Shown here one piece after another: positions 44,834-53,973 of a DNA stretch of 64,000 nucleotides; position 1 is the stretch's first letter; each line of letters opens with the position of its first letter. The DNA is taken from NCBI GenBank assembly GCA_026391675.1, contig JAPLDQ010000034.1, forward strand, positions 1 to 64,000. The letters run 5' to 3'. Source of the DNA: Bacteroidota bacterium (GTDB lineage: Bacteria > Bacteroidota > Bacteroidia > Bacteroidales > JACABE01). Both the position numbers and the translations under genes were made by a program. Below the pieces are notes generated by a model. The model was not told the origin of the DNA. It saw only the letters and a list, made by a program, of their open reading frames with translations, and ran no database searches.

Positions 44834-47800
44834 ATGTCAGATTTTACACATTTACACGTTCACACCCAATACTCCATCCTAGACGGGGCTGCTAAGGTAA
44901 AACAACTGATAGCCAAAGCCAAAGCCCTTGAAATGAAAGCACTTGCCATTACAGACCATGGTAATATGTACGGTACACTTGAATTTTTCAATGAAGCTAA
45001 GGCTCAGGGTATCAAACCTATAATTGGTTGTGAAATGTACGTTGCAGAAGGAAGCCGTTTTGAAAAGAAAGGCAGAGAGGACCGCAGTGGATTTCACCTG
45101 ATATTACTGGCAAAGAACAAAACAGGCTATCAGAATCTGGCGCGTTTGTGCTCCATGGGATTTAAAAAAGACAGTTTTTATTACACACCCCGTATTGATA
45201 AAGCTTTATTAAAACAATACAACGAGGGATTGATAGCATTAACAGCCTGTCTGGGCGGAGAAGTACCTTATTATATCATGAACAGCGGATTTGAAAGGGC
45301 TTCTCAGACGATACAGGAATACATCGATATTTTTGGTGAAAATTTTTACCTTGAGCTGCAAAACCATGGTTTGCCCGAGCAAAAAATGGTTAATGAAATG
45401 ATGCAGAAACTGGCCCATAAATTTAATTTGAAATTCGTTGCAACCAATGATGTTCATTTTATCAATGCCGAAGATTCCCAACCTCATCATATCCTGATTT
45501 GTTTAAATACTGGTAAAGACTTTGATGATGCTTCTGCCATGCATTATTCAGGTCAGGAATTCCTCAAATCAAAGGATGAAATGCAGGCATTGTTTACAGA
45601 ATATCCTGAAGCAATAGGCAATACACAGGAAATTGTAGATTTAATTGAGGATTATGAACTTAAGCGTGATGTGATATTACCTGTTTTCCCTTTACCTGAA
45701 GGCTTTGGTACTGAAATGGAATTTTTACGCTATCTTTCTTTTAAAGGTGCTGAAAAAAAATATCCTGAAGTAACTGAAGAGGTTACCAAAAGGCTTAATT
45801 TCGAGTTATGTGTGATTGAATCCATGGGCTTTCCCGGCTATTTTCTGATAGTTCAGGATTTTATCAATAAAGCACGTGAAATGGATGTTATGGTGGGTCC
45901 GGGCAGAGGTTCTGCCGCAGGTTCTGTAGTTGCATTCTGTATCGGAATCACCAATGTTGACCCTATAAAATACAACCTGCTTTTCGAACGTTTTCTCAAT
46001 CCAGAAAGGGTTTCAATGCCCGATATTGACGTGGATTTTGATGACGAAGGAAGAGACCGCGTTTTAAAATATGTGGTTGATAAATATGGTGAAGACAAGG
46101 TGGCACAGATTGTTACCTTCGGAACCATGGCAGCCAAATCATCCATACGTGATGTAGCCAGGGTATTAAGACTCCCTCTTCAGGAATCGGACCGGCTGGC
46201 AAAATTGGTACCTGAAACACCCGGAATAAGCCTCGACAGGGCTTTTAAAGAAGTAAAAGAACTGGATGATGCCCTCAAAAACGGAGATCCTCTGATTAAG
46301 AAAACACTGGAGTTTGCCCGTATTCTTGAAGGTTCAGCACGTCATACCGGTACACATGCCTGTGGTGTTATTATCGGCCCTGACGACCTGATGAATTACA
46401 TACCCCTCAGTACTTCCAAAGATTCCGATTTAATGGTTTCGCAATACGAAGGTCATTCAATTGAATCTGTGGGCATGCTTAAGATGGATTTTCTGGGTTT
46501 AAAAACCCTTTCCATTATAAAGTCAGCCATCGAAAACATTAAGAAAAGACATGGCTTAAAAATTAATATCGATGATATTTCCCTTGAAGATGAACTCACC
46601 TTTGAACTCTATCAGAAAGGCGAAACAGTAGGCACTTTCCAGTTTGAGTCGGATGGAATGCGTGGCTATCTTAAGGACTTAAAACCAACCAACATCGAAG
46701 ACCTTATTGCCATGAATGCCCTGTACCGTCCGGGTCCCATGGATTTTATCCCAACCTTTATCAACCGTAAACTGGGCAAGGAAAAAGCAGAATATCCCCA
46801 CCCCATGCTGGAGGAAATCCTGAAACCTACCCACGGTATTATGGTTTATCAGGAGCAAATCATGCAAACAGCCCAGATCATGGGAGGTTACAGCCTCGGA
46901 AAAGCAGATGTGTTGCGCCGGGCCATGGGAAAGAAAAAGGCAGAAGTTATGAAAGCCGAGCAGAAGGCTTTTGTGGAAGGAGCTGTTAAAAAAGGAATCG
47001 AAGAAAAGAAAGCGGCAGAGGTATTTGAAGTTATGGAACGATTTGCCCAATACGGCTTTAACCGTTCACATGCTGCAGCTTATTCGCTGGTAGCTTATCA
47101 GACAGCCTATCTCAAGGCCCATTACCCTGCCGAATATATGGCCGCCGTATTAACCCATAACCTCAACGATTTAAAGAAAATCACCTTCTTTATCGATGAA
47201 TGCAACCGCCAACGCATCCCTGTACTTGGGCCCTGCATCAACGAAAGTGTGCTTGATTTTACCGTTAACAAAAAAGGTGAAATCCGTTTTGGTATGGCTG
47301 CCATTAAAGGGGTTGGTGAAGCTGCAGTAAAGGCTATCATTGAAGAACGGGATAAAAATGGTTTTTATAAAAATATTTTCGACCTTGCCAAAAGAGTAAA
47401 TCTGAAGGCTGTAAACAAACGCAGCTTTGAAGCATTGGCTTATGCAGGTGCTTTTGATACTTTTGAAGATACCCACCGTGCCCAGTATTTCTACCAGGAA
47501 AAATCAGATGATGTTAACTTTCTGGAAAAAGTTATCAGGCATGCATCTCAATACCAGAGTGGGATGAACTCCTCACAGCAATCAATGTTTGGCGATACGG
47601 AAGAAACCGAAGTACAGGATCCGCCAATGCCGGATGTTGCACCCTGGTCACGGATAGAACAGCTGAAAAAAGAAAAGGAAATTGCCGGTTTTTATCTTTC
47701 GGGACATCCGATGGACGATTTTAAGCTCGAACTTGAAAATTTCTGTAATATAGAAATTGAACAACTGAATGATGATTTAAAATCATTGCGTGGCAGAGAA

Positions 47801-48295
47801 CTTAAATTTGCAGGTATTATTTCCATTGTATCACACCGTACTACAAAAACCGGTAAACCTATGGGCTCGTTTACGATTGAAGATTATAACGGCAGTACCA
47901 ATATGGCCCTTTTTTCTGATGATTATCTTAAATTTAAACATTTTCTGATTGAAGGTGCCTCTGTTTATGTGAAAGCTACGGTACGCAACCGCTATAATTC
48001 AGATGATCAGTTTGAAATAAAAATTAACCATATTACCTTGTTGGTAGAAGTTATTGAACACTATGCCAGCAAATTAAGTATGAAACTTCCCCTTACCGAA
48101 GTAAATCAGCATTTTATTGATGAACTCAAATCAAAAATTAAAAAGAATAAGGGAAAATGTAAACTGCAGATAGAGCTTACTGATACCGATGAAAAGAAGA
48201 GTATTATGTTTTTTGCACGGAATACAGGGGTTGATGCAGCTAATTTTACCAAAGCCTTTAGCGAGAATAAAGAGATTGGATTTAAACTGGAGTAA
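44834..48295 (+). CDS. dnaE: DNA polymerase III alpha subunit DnaE
   Basis: An 1153-residue replicative polymerase. The N-terminal PHP domain begins THLHVHTQYSILDGA and carries ITDHGNMYG. The polymerase catalytic aspartates lie in MPDIDVDFDDEGRD, with GRGSAAGSVVAF just before. The tandem HhH region (HACGVII, RSHAAAYSLVAYQTAYLK) and a C-terminal OB-fold follow. The length is typical of Bacteroidota DnaE1. Single gene. Confidence 0.97.
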   Translation: MSDFTHLHVHTQYSILDGAAKVKQLIAKAKALEMKALAITDHGNMYGTLEFFNEAKAQGIKPIIGCEMYVAEGSRFEKKGREDRSGFHLILLAKNKTGYQNLARLCSMGFKKDSFYYTPRIDKALLKQYNEGLIALTACLGGEVPYYIMNSGFERASQTIQEYIDIFGENFYLELQNHGLPEQKMVNEMMQKLAHKFNLKFVATNDVHFINAEDSQPHHILICLNTGKDFDDASAMHYSGQEFLKSKDEMQALFTEYPEAIGNTQEIVDLIEDYELKRDVILPVFPLPEGFGTEMEFLRYLSFKGAEKKYPEVTEEVTKRLNFELCVIESMGFPGYFLIVQDFINKAREMDVMVGPGRGSAAGSVVAFCIGITNVDPIKYNLLFERFLNPERVSMPDIDVDFDDEGRDRVLKYVVDKYGEDKVAQIVTFGTMAAKSSIRDVARVLRLPLQESDRLAKLVPETPGISLDRAFKEVKELDDALKNGDPLIKKTLEFARILEGSARHTGTHACGVIIGPDDLMNYIPLSTSKDSDLMVSQYEGHSIESVGMLKMDFLGLKTLSIIKSAIENIKKRHGLKINIDDISLEDELTFELYQKGETVGTFQFESDGMRGYLKDLKPTNIEDLIAMNALYRPGPMDFIPTFINRKLGKEKAEYPHPMLEEILKPTHGIMVYQEQIMQTAQIMGGYSLGKADVLRRAMGKKKAEVMKAEQKAFVEGAVKKGIEEKKAAEVFEVMERFAQYGFNRSHAAAYSLVAYQTAYLKAHYPAEYMAAVLTHNLNDLKKITFFIDECNRQRIPVLGPCINESVLDFTVNKKGEIRFGMAAIKGVGEAAVKAIIEERDKNGFYKNIFDLAKRVNLKAVNKRSFEALAYAGAFDTFEDTHRAQYFYQEKSDDVNFLEKVIRHASQYQSGMNSSQQSMFGDTEETEVQDPPMPDVAPWSRIEQLKKEKEIAGFYLSGHPMDDFKLELENFCNIEIEQLNDDLKSLRGRELKFAGIISIVSHRTTKTGKPMGSFTIEDYNGSTNMALFSDDYLKFKHFLIEGASVYVKATVRNRYNSDDQFEIKINHITLLVEVIEHYASKLSMKLPLTEVNQHFIDELKSKIKKNKGKCKLQIELTDTDEKKSIMFFARNTGVDAANFTKAFSENKEIGFKLE

Positions 48296-48582
48296 AAGCA
48301 ATTATTTATTTTCTACCCTTTTTGTGAGTTTTTCAAAAAGTTTGACTTTACTTTTTTGTTACATCTTTTAACAAACTTATTTTATTCAAAACTGTTTGTT
48401 TTATGATGTGGCTATATCAAAATTCACTGTGAACCTCAAAATATACTCTGTGTAAATTTTTAAATAATTATTAAACAGAGAATTAATGAGAAGTCACAGA
48501 GTTACACAGAGGTTAATATGTTACTAAATCATCCTTTTGAGAAAGCCTCTTAAAATAAAATTAAAAAATATAATATAATACT
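48296..48582. repeat. Intergenic segment with copy 2 of the dispersed repeat
   Basis: Copy 2 spans about 48427-48552; the core block is 48475-48520. It has the same orientation as copy 1. There is also a T-rich stretch after dnaE but no convincing terminator stem. No gene is seen. Confidence 0.7.
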
Positions 48583-49479
48583 ATGAAAACTTATGTAATA
48601 TGCGGAGCCAGTGGTCATATCGGGAATCCATTGGCAAAAGAACTGCTGGCCAAAGGTCAGCATGTTAAAGTAATCGCCAGAAACGCCGATAAATTAAAGG
48701 AATTGGTTTCATTAGGTGCCGATGCTTTAATAGGAGATGTGAATGATGTAAACTTCTTAAGCTGCTCTTTTAGCGGAGCTGATGCCGTTTTCTGCCTGCT
48801 GACACCCGATATGCATGCAGCTGATGTAAGGAAAGAACAAAATCTGATAGCTGAAAATTATCTGGAAGCAGTTAAAATAAACAAAATAAAAAATGTGGTC
48901 TTACTCAGCAGTGTAGGTGCCCATTTACGCAATGGTGCCGGTATTGTTGACGGATTGGGTTATCTGGAAGAATTATTCCTTCAATTGAAAGATTGTAATG
49001 TGTTGAATCTCCGTCCTTCATACTTTATGGAAAATACACTCGGAATGATTGGCACAATCAAACATATGGGAATTGCAGGAAATCCGATAAATGGAGATAC
49101 AAAATTCCCTATCGTTGCAACCAAAGACATAGCTGCGGTAGCTGCAAAAAGACTGCTGGATTTGAATTTTTCAGGAAATACCACAGAATTTGTTTTAGGT
49201 GCAAAAGACTATAGTTACAATGAAATGACTGCAATAGCAGGCAAAGCCATTGGCAAACCGGATTTGGAATATGTATTGTTTTCATACGAAGACGCTGCAA
49301 AAGGAATGGCAGCTTCAGGATTTTGCGGTGCAGATGCTGCCCGCTTAATGACAGATCTTGCCAGAGCCATTAATGATGGCACTTTACTGAAAGGACATCA
49401 GAGAACAGCCGCCAATACCAGCCCAACTTCTTATGAAGACTTTGTACCGACTTTTGCCTGGGTTTATCAGAACAGCTAA
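48583..49479 (+). CDS. NmrA-like NAD(P)-binding protein
   Basis: A 298-residue atypical SDR with the cofactor motif GASGHIG at residues 8-14, then VIARNADKLKEL and FCLLTPDM. The layout (no YxxxK pair in the normal place) fits NmrA/HSCARG-like NAD(P)H-binding proteins, which act as quinone-oxidoreductase-like enzymes or redox sensors. Precise role unknown. It ends in front of a strong terminator. Confidence 0.85.
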   Translation: MKTYVICGASGHIGNPLAKELLAKGQHVKVIARNADKLKELVSLGADALIGDVNDVNFLSCSFSGADAVFCLLTPDMHAADVRKEQNLIAENYLEAVKINKIKNVVLLSSVGAHLRNGAGIVDGLGYLEELFLQLKDCNVLNLRPSYFMENTLGMIGTIKHMGIAGNPINGDTKFPIVATKDIAAVAAKRLLDLNFSGNTTEFVLGAKDYSYNEMTAIAGKAIGKPDLEYVLFSYEDAAKGMAASGFCGADAARLMTDLARAINDGTLLKGHQRTAANTSPTSYEDFVPTFAWVYQNS

Positions 49480-49498
49480 AAAGAATGTATTTAATAAT

Positions 49499-49538
49499 AA
49501 AAAAGCTGTCAGTATTTTAAACACTGACAGCTTTTTTT
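49499..49538 (+). terminator. Rho-independent terminator after the NmrA-like gene
   Basis: AAAAGCTGTCAGT pairs with ACTGACAGCTTTT around a 9-base loop, and is followed by a run of T. Classical. Confidence 0.9.
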
Positions 49539-49906
49539 ATAATTTAATGGATTCAATGATGATAATCAATTAATTAAATCATGACATAATCTAATGTCCT
49601 TTTTGCCCGTTAGGGCATAAATATCAATAAAAAAAGGAGAAAGAAATCAGGCTATTGTCCGTAGGACATTAATAATTAAAGAAATAAAAAATGCATGTTG
49701 ATTCCCTACGGGAAAATAATCCATTCGCCGAATTTTTTCTATTGATATTATTTTCCTACGGAGAAAACTAAAAAACTAAAGAAATGGATATAAATGCCAT
49801 TAAAATTAAAACATATTTCTTTTGTTCTTAAACACATTTTTTTATTTAATTATAAAAATCTCAATCTCTTATTTGCAGACACCCAATAACTCAATAACTT
49901 ATTAAC
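49539..49906. other. Gene-free segment with a cluster of short palindromes
   Basis: Short palindromes GCCCGTTAGGGC (49605-49616), TGTCCGTAGGACA (49656-49668), TTCCCTACGGGAA (49702-49714) and the imperfect TTTTCCTACGGAGAAAA (49751-49767), each with a GTA/TAC-type loop. ATATCAATA occurs in inverted orientation near 49621 and 49740. No gene is seen; the last part is AT-rich and runs into patatin's 3' end. Confidence 0.6.
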
Positions 49907-50779
49907 TTATTTTCTAATAACCATCTCAGCGGCATGCCTGCCAATTTCCACCAACTCTTCCGCCTTGTAAAAATCGAACATTTCACAGGAATATCTTGAT
50001 ATATTTATCATAATATCAGGGGGATATTTTTCCAGATTTGCCTGGGCTATATGCTCCGTCATTAAGTTGAGGGTCTTGCTGATCAGGTTAAAATAACCGA
50101 GTTTTTCATTATGAATTTCGGGTTCGGGATGGTTCTTATATAACTGCTGCTGAAAAGCTTTAATCTTTTTCATGTATACGGATTCCGTAGCTACGATTTC
50201 TTTTTTTAACAGCTTTGGTTTATAAATTGGAATGTCGGCGTTAACATTAACTGCTATCAGCAAATCACCCACACTTCTAAGTGCATGGTTTACAGGAATA
50301 TTATTCAAAATGCCCCCATCAATCAATAAAGTGCTGCCCAAACTTACCGGTGTAAAAACAGTTGGGATGGAAATGGAAGCCCGTATGGCATCAAAAATGC
50401 TTCCTTTGGTAAAGATCACCTCTTCCTTTTTCAGCAAATCTACTGCCACAGCAGCATATAAAAGGGGAAGCGCTTCTATATTTTTATCAGGGATAAACTC
50501 CTTTAAGGTTTTAATCACCCTGTCGCCTTTAATCAGACCTTGCGAAGTAAAGCTGAAATCAACCAGCTTAAACACCTTGATTTTATCGAGGGTAAACAAC
50601 CAGGCTTTAAATTCATCCAGTTTCCCCAAAGCATAAATACCTCCAACAAGCGCTCCCATTGAAGTTCCACAGATGGAAACAATCTCAAAGCCCTGTTTTT
50701 CGAGCGCTTCAATAACGCCGATATGGGCTATCCCCCTCGCTCCGCCTCCGGATAAAACCAATGTAACTTTTTGTTTCAT
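49907..50779 (-). CDS. Patatin-like phospholipase
   Basis: A 290-residue hydrolase of the patatin/RssA type. The oxyanion motif GGGARG is at 11-16, the nucleophile S40 in GTSMG, and the catalytic aspartate D154 in IDGGILNN. No signal peptide and no C-terminal barrel, so it is cytoplasmic or membrane-associated. Lipid acyl hydrolase activity is expected; regulation is not visible. Confidence 0.93.
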   Translation of the reverse strand: MKQKVTLVLSGGGARGIAHIGVIEALEKQGFEIVSICGTSMGALVGGIYALGKLDEFKAWLFTLDKIKVFKLVDFSFTSQGLIKGDRVIKTLKEFIPDKNIEALPLLYAAVAVDLLKKEEVIFTKGSIFDAIRASISIPTVFTPVSLGSTLLIDGGILNNIPVNHALRSVGDLLIAVNVNADIPIYKPKLLKKEIVATESVYMKKIKAFQQQLYKNHPEPEIHNEKLGYFNLISKTLNLMTEHIAQANLEKYPPDIMINISRYSCEMFDFYKAEELVEIGRHAAEMVIRK

Positions 50780-50950
50780 GTTGTATTAATACTTTTTCTA
50801 ATTCTAAAGTTCCGAAGCTTGCTGTCAGGCGGGGAGTGTAAAGTTCATTTCCTTTCAAACCGCAAAATTATTCAATTACTAGTTGTTTATCTCTTTTGTT
50901 GTTAAACCCCCGGTTGCAGCATGCTGCTGTTGTAACAAGTACACTTATTG

Positions 50951-51187
50951 TTATTTGTTTATCTGAAAAAATCCTTTTATTATTGGCTTTGCTTTATTTA
51001 CGTCATGTTCCTTAATAAATAAATCAACTGAGTATCTTGTCCCTGTTGCAAATCCAGCAGTAACACTTGAATTAAAATCATTTTGAATTATACTTGATAT
51101 TCCTAATTTTTCCAATTCATCTTTGAGCAGATTAACTGTTATTTCTGACCCTGTATATATTCGAATTAAATTATTATTTTCTTCCAT
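50951..51187 (-). CDS. DUF2007 family protein
   Basis: A 78-residue protein. The opening RIYTGSEITVNLLKDELEKLGISSIIQND and the later VDLFIKEHDVNKAKPIIKGF follow the small ferredoxin-like fold of the DUF2007 (putative signal-transducing) family. No catalytic motif. Isolated gene. Confidence 0.75.
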   Translation of the reverse strand: MEENNNLIRIYTGSEITVNLLKDELEKLGISSIIQNDFNSSVTAGFATGTRYSVDLFIKEHDVNKAKPIIKGFFQINK

Positions 51188-51429
51188 ATAAAATATTTTA
51201 TTATTTTATTTAATTATCAAGGTAACATTTATTAAGCTTATCTGAAATTAATTCTTTTAAATTTAGCATTTATGTTGATTTATTCCTCAGAACAAATATA
51301 ATATAGTTTAAGCTAATAAATCATTAAAAGCAGATATTATTTCAAATATCATATACTGCTAATAATTCCTGAAATAAAAACCTTATCATTGTCTTGATTG
51401 TTAGTATTCCCAAAATGCTAAGAAATATT

Positions 51430-51437
51430 TACCTTTG
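51430..51437 (+). promoter_or_regulatory. Candidate -7 box (TACCTTTG) for the U32 peptidase gene
   Basis: A TAnnTTTG match only 14 bp before the ATG at 51452. It would give a very short leader. Confidence 0.35.
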
Positions 51438-51451
51438 CAAAAAAATTGAAT

Positions 51452-52708
51452 ATGACAAAACACGACATTGAAATCATGTCGCCCGTTGGCTCTTACGAGG
51501 CATTGATGGCAGCCATACAGGGCGGTGCCAATGCGGTTTATTTTGGGGTCGGGCAACTGAACATGAGGGCAAAGTCTTCCAATAATTTCAGCATTGAGGA
51601 TTTAATAGAAATTTGCAGGATTTGCAAAGAAAACAATATCAAATCTTATCTTACAGTAAATACCATCATCTACAATCACGAAACCGACGAAATGCGGACA
51701 ATAGTGGATGCTGCAAAGAAATATGGCGTCACTGCCATTATTGCTTCGGATATGGCGGTAATCGGCTATGCCAGCAGCATCGGTATGGAAATTCATATCT
51801 CCACCCAATGCAATATCACCAATATTGAAGCGGTAAAATTTTATGCAAAATTTGCTGATGTTATGGTTACTGCCCGCGAACTGAGTTTGCAGCAGGTGGC
51901 TGATATCTGCAGAATTATTGAAGACGAACAGATAAAAGGACCCAATGGTGAACTCATCAAAATCGAAGTTTTCGCTCACGGGGCCTTATGCATGGCTGTT
52001 TCAGGTAAATGCTACCTCAGCCTTGATAACCTTAATTCTTCTGCCAACCGCGGTGCCTGCCTCCAGGTTTGCCGCAGACCTTATCATGTAACTGATAAAG
52101 ACGGAGGTATTGAACTGGAGGTTGACAATGAATACATTATGTCGCCCAAGGATTTGAAAACCATAGATTTTCTGGATAAAATCCTCAAAGCCGGCGTAAG
52201 GGTACTCAAAATAGAAGGCCGTGGCCGTTCACCGGAATACGTAAAAACGGTGACCCAATGTTACCGCGAAGCTGCTGATGCTTATTTTGACGGAACATAC
52301 ACTGAAGAAAATATTGCATTATGGACGGCACGACTGGAATCCGTTTACAACCGCGGTTTCTGGGATGGTTATTATTTAGGCCGCAAAACAGGTGAATGGA
52401 CCAAAGGACATGGCTCTCAGGCAACAAAAAGGAAAGTTTATGTCGGCAAGATTACCAATTATTTCGCCAATTTAAAAGTTGCAGAAGTTAAAATTGAAAC
52501 CCACTCATTACAGCTGGGCGACGAAATACATATCATTGGCCCTACTACAGGAGTTTATGAAGATAAAATCAGCGAAATCCGTGTTGAACTGCAGGCAGTT
52601 AACGAAGCAGTTAAGGGCATCAGTTGCTCCATCCCGGTAAATGATGTGGTAAGAAGGCAGGATAAATTGTATAAGATAGTGGATAATTTGGAAGACGGTG
52701 AGTTTTAG
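51452..52708 (+). CDS. U32-family peptidase / RNA hydroxylation protein
   Basis: A protein of about 418 residues in the collagenase-like U32 family. The N-terminus IMSPVGSYEALMAAIQGGANAVYFG, the STQCNITN and VTARELSLQQVADI segments, FAHGALCMAVSGKCYLS and the cysteine-rich NRGACLQVCRRPY motif are all seen; the last provides the Fe-S-type cysteines. Members such as TrhP and RlhA are now linked to tRNA or rRNA hydroxylation rather than proteolysis. I choose the ATG at 51452 over a TTG two codons earlier. Confidence 0.88.
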   Translation: MTKHDIEIMSPVGSYEALMAAIQGGANAVYFGVGQLNMRAKSSNNFSIEDLIEICRICKENNIKSYLTVNTIIYNHETDEMRTIVDAAKKYGVTAIIASDMAVIGYASSIGMEIHISTQCNITNIEAVKFYAKFADVMVTARELSLQQVADICRIIEDEQIKGPNGELIKIEVFAHGALCMAVSGKCYLSLDNLNSSANRGACLQVCRRPYHVTDKDGGIELEVDNEYIMSPKDLKTIDFLDKILKAGVRVLKIEGRGRSPEYVKTVTQCYREAADAYFDGTYTEENIALWTARLESVYNRGFWDGYYLGRKTGEWTKGHGSQATKRKVYVGKITNYFANLKVAEVKIETHSLQLGDEIHIIGPTTGVYEDKISEIRVELQAVNEAVKGISCSIPVNDVVRRQDKLYKIVDNLEDGEF

Positions 52709-52794
52709 TTATTGGTTATTGGGTTATTAAGTTATTAAGTTAATAGGTTAATATTGTATAAAAATAGGATAAAAAACAGAAGTGAAAAATTATA

Positions 52795-53640
52795 ATGCAA
52801 TTATTTAATTTCCATACCCACACACATTACTGCGATGGCAGCGCCGAACCGGAAGCTTATGTAAAACAAGCTATTCAGCTTGGCTTTAGTACGCTTGGGT
52901 TTTCAGGACATGCACCCATTCCGTTCAAAAACGAATTTGCCATCAAAGAAGTGGAATTGCAGAATTATTGCGAAAGCATACGGAGTTTAAAAACTAAATA
53001 CGCTGACAAAATCAAGATTTATCTTGCGCTCGAAATAGATTATATCCCTGGTTTTACAAAAGATTTTTCAGCATTCAATACTGAATGCAAGCTTGATTAT
53101 ACCATAGGTTCTGTACATCTGGTTGTAAATCCCGAGAACAACATCCGCTGGTTTATTGATGGTGGAAATACCGACACCTATGATAATGGCCTGCAGCTTG
53201 CATTTCACAATGATATCAGAACAGCCGTTAAAGCCTATTATCATCAGATCAATAGTATGATACTTACTCAAAAGCCTGATATTATCGGCCATTTCGATAA
53301 AATAAAGATGAACAACAAAAACAGGTTTTTCACCCAGAATGAAAAATGGTATATGGATTTGGTGATGGAATCCCTTGATATTATAAAATCACAACAAAGT
53401 ATTGTTGAGGTTAATACCAGAGGCTTGTATAAAAAGCGTTCTGATGAGCTTTTCCCAAGCCTGCCTATCTTAATGGAAATGCAGCGACTGAACATTCCGA
53501 TTACCATTAGTGCCGATGCCCATAAACCTGAAGAACTGGATTTGCTTTTTCAAGAAACAGCCGGCCAGCTTAAAGAAATCGGATATGCTAACGTCATGGT
53601 CTTTGATGGTAAAGCCTGGAATGAAGTGGCAATAAAATAA
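52795..53640 (+). CDS. PHP-domain phosphatase (histidinol-phosphatase-like)
   Basis: A 281-residue PHP-fold metallophosphatase. The metal motif HTHTH is at 7-11, followed by GFSGHAPIPF, EIDYIPG, GSVHLV, IGHFDKIK and VEVNTRG/ISADAHKP, the usual set of ligands in the HisK (histidinol phosphate phosphatase) family. No his operon genes are nearby, so another phosphate ester could be the substrate. The B12 riboswitch begins about 50 bp after its stop. Confidence 0.85.
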   Translation: MQLFNFHTHTHYCDGSAEPEAYVKQAIQLGFSTLGFSGHAPIPFKNEFAIKEVELQNYCESIRSLKTKYADKIKIYLALEIDYIPGFTKDFSAFNTECKLDYTIGSVHLVVNPENNIRWFIDGGNTDTYDNGLQLAFHNDIRTAVKAYYHQINSMILTQKPDIIGHFDKIKMNNKNRFFTQNEKWYMDLVMESLDIIKSQQSIVEVNTRGLYKKRSDELFPSLPILMEMQRLNIPITISADAHKPEELDLLFQETAGQLKEIGYANVMVFDGKAWNEVAIK

Positions 53641-53672
53641 TCATAAAAAAACATTTCTATTAAATAAATTCC

Positions 53673-53680
53673 TATTTTTG
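53673..53680 (+). promoter_or_regulatory. Candidate -7 box (TATTTTTG) of the B12 operon
   Basis: A TAnnTTTG match 8-10 bp before the riboswitch; position predicts a transcript start at the first riboswitch base. No distinct -33 TTTG. Confidence 0.5.
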
Positions 53681-53687
53681 CATTGAA

Positions 53688-53850
53688 TTGGTTTCCACAA
53701 TGGAATCAAAAGGGAAACGGGTGCAAGTCCCGTACAGTTCCCGCTGCTGTAAGCGCTGTTATTTTTTCAACATTCTTGCCACTGTCCGCATATTAAGGAT
53801 GGGAAGGCGTTTGGAAAAAGCGTAAGTCAGAAGACCTGCCTGTTCAAAAC
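53688..53850 (+). ncRNA. Cobalamin riboswitch
   Basis: The conserved elements occur in order: AAAAGGGAAACGGGTGCAAG, then CCCGCTGCTGTAAGCGC (the B12 box region), AGGATGGGAAGGCG, and finally AGTCAGAAGACCTGCC. These identify the adenosylcobalamin-type element that usually lowers expression of uptake or synthesis genes when corrinoid is bound. The first gene of the B12 uptake locus starts about 125 bp downstream. A stem and U-run near 53890-53915 may be part of the expression platform, but I cannot assign the switch mechanism. Confidence 0.96.
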
Positions 53851-53973
53851 GAATTATTCAAAGCTTTCGGGTAAAAAGCAAGAATGAAACTGATAGTCGC
53901 ATCTATTTTTTTCAGTCAAAATTTTCCGAAGTTTTTGAGTTTATTTATTTATCATATTAAACTTTAAAAACAA

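Noticed and set aside
49600-49770. Regularly spaced short palindromes considered as a CRISPR array
   Set aside because: The repeats are only 12-17 bp and differ from each other, spacers are AT-rich and similar, and no cas gene is in the window.
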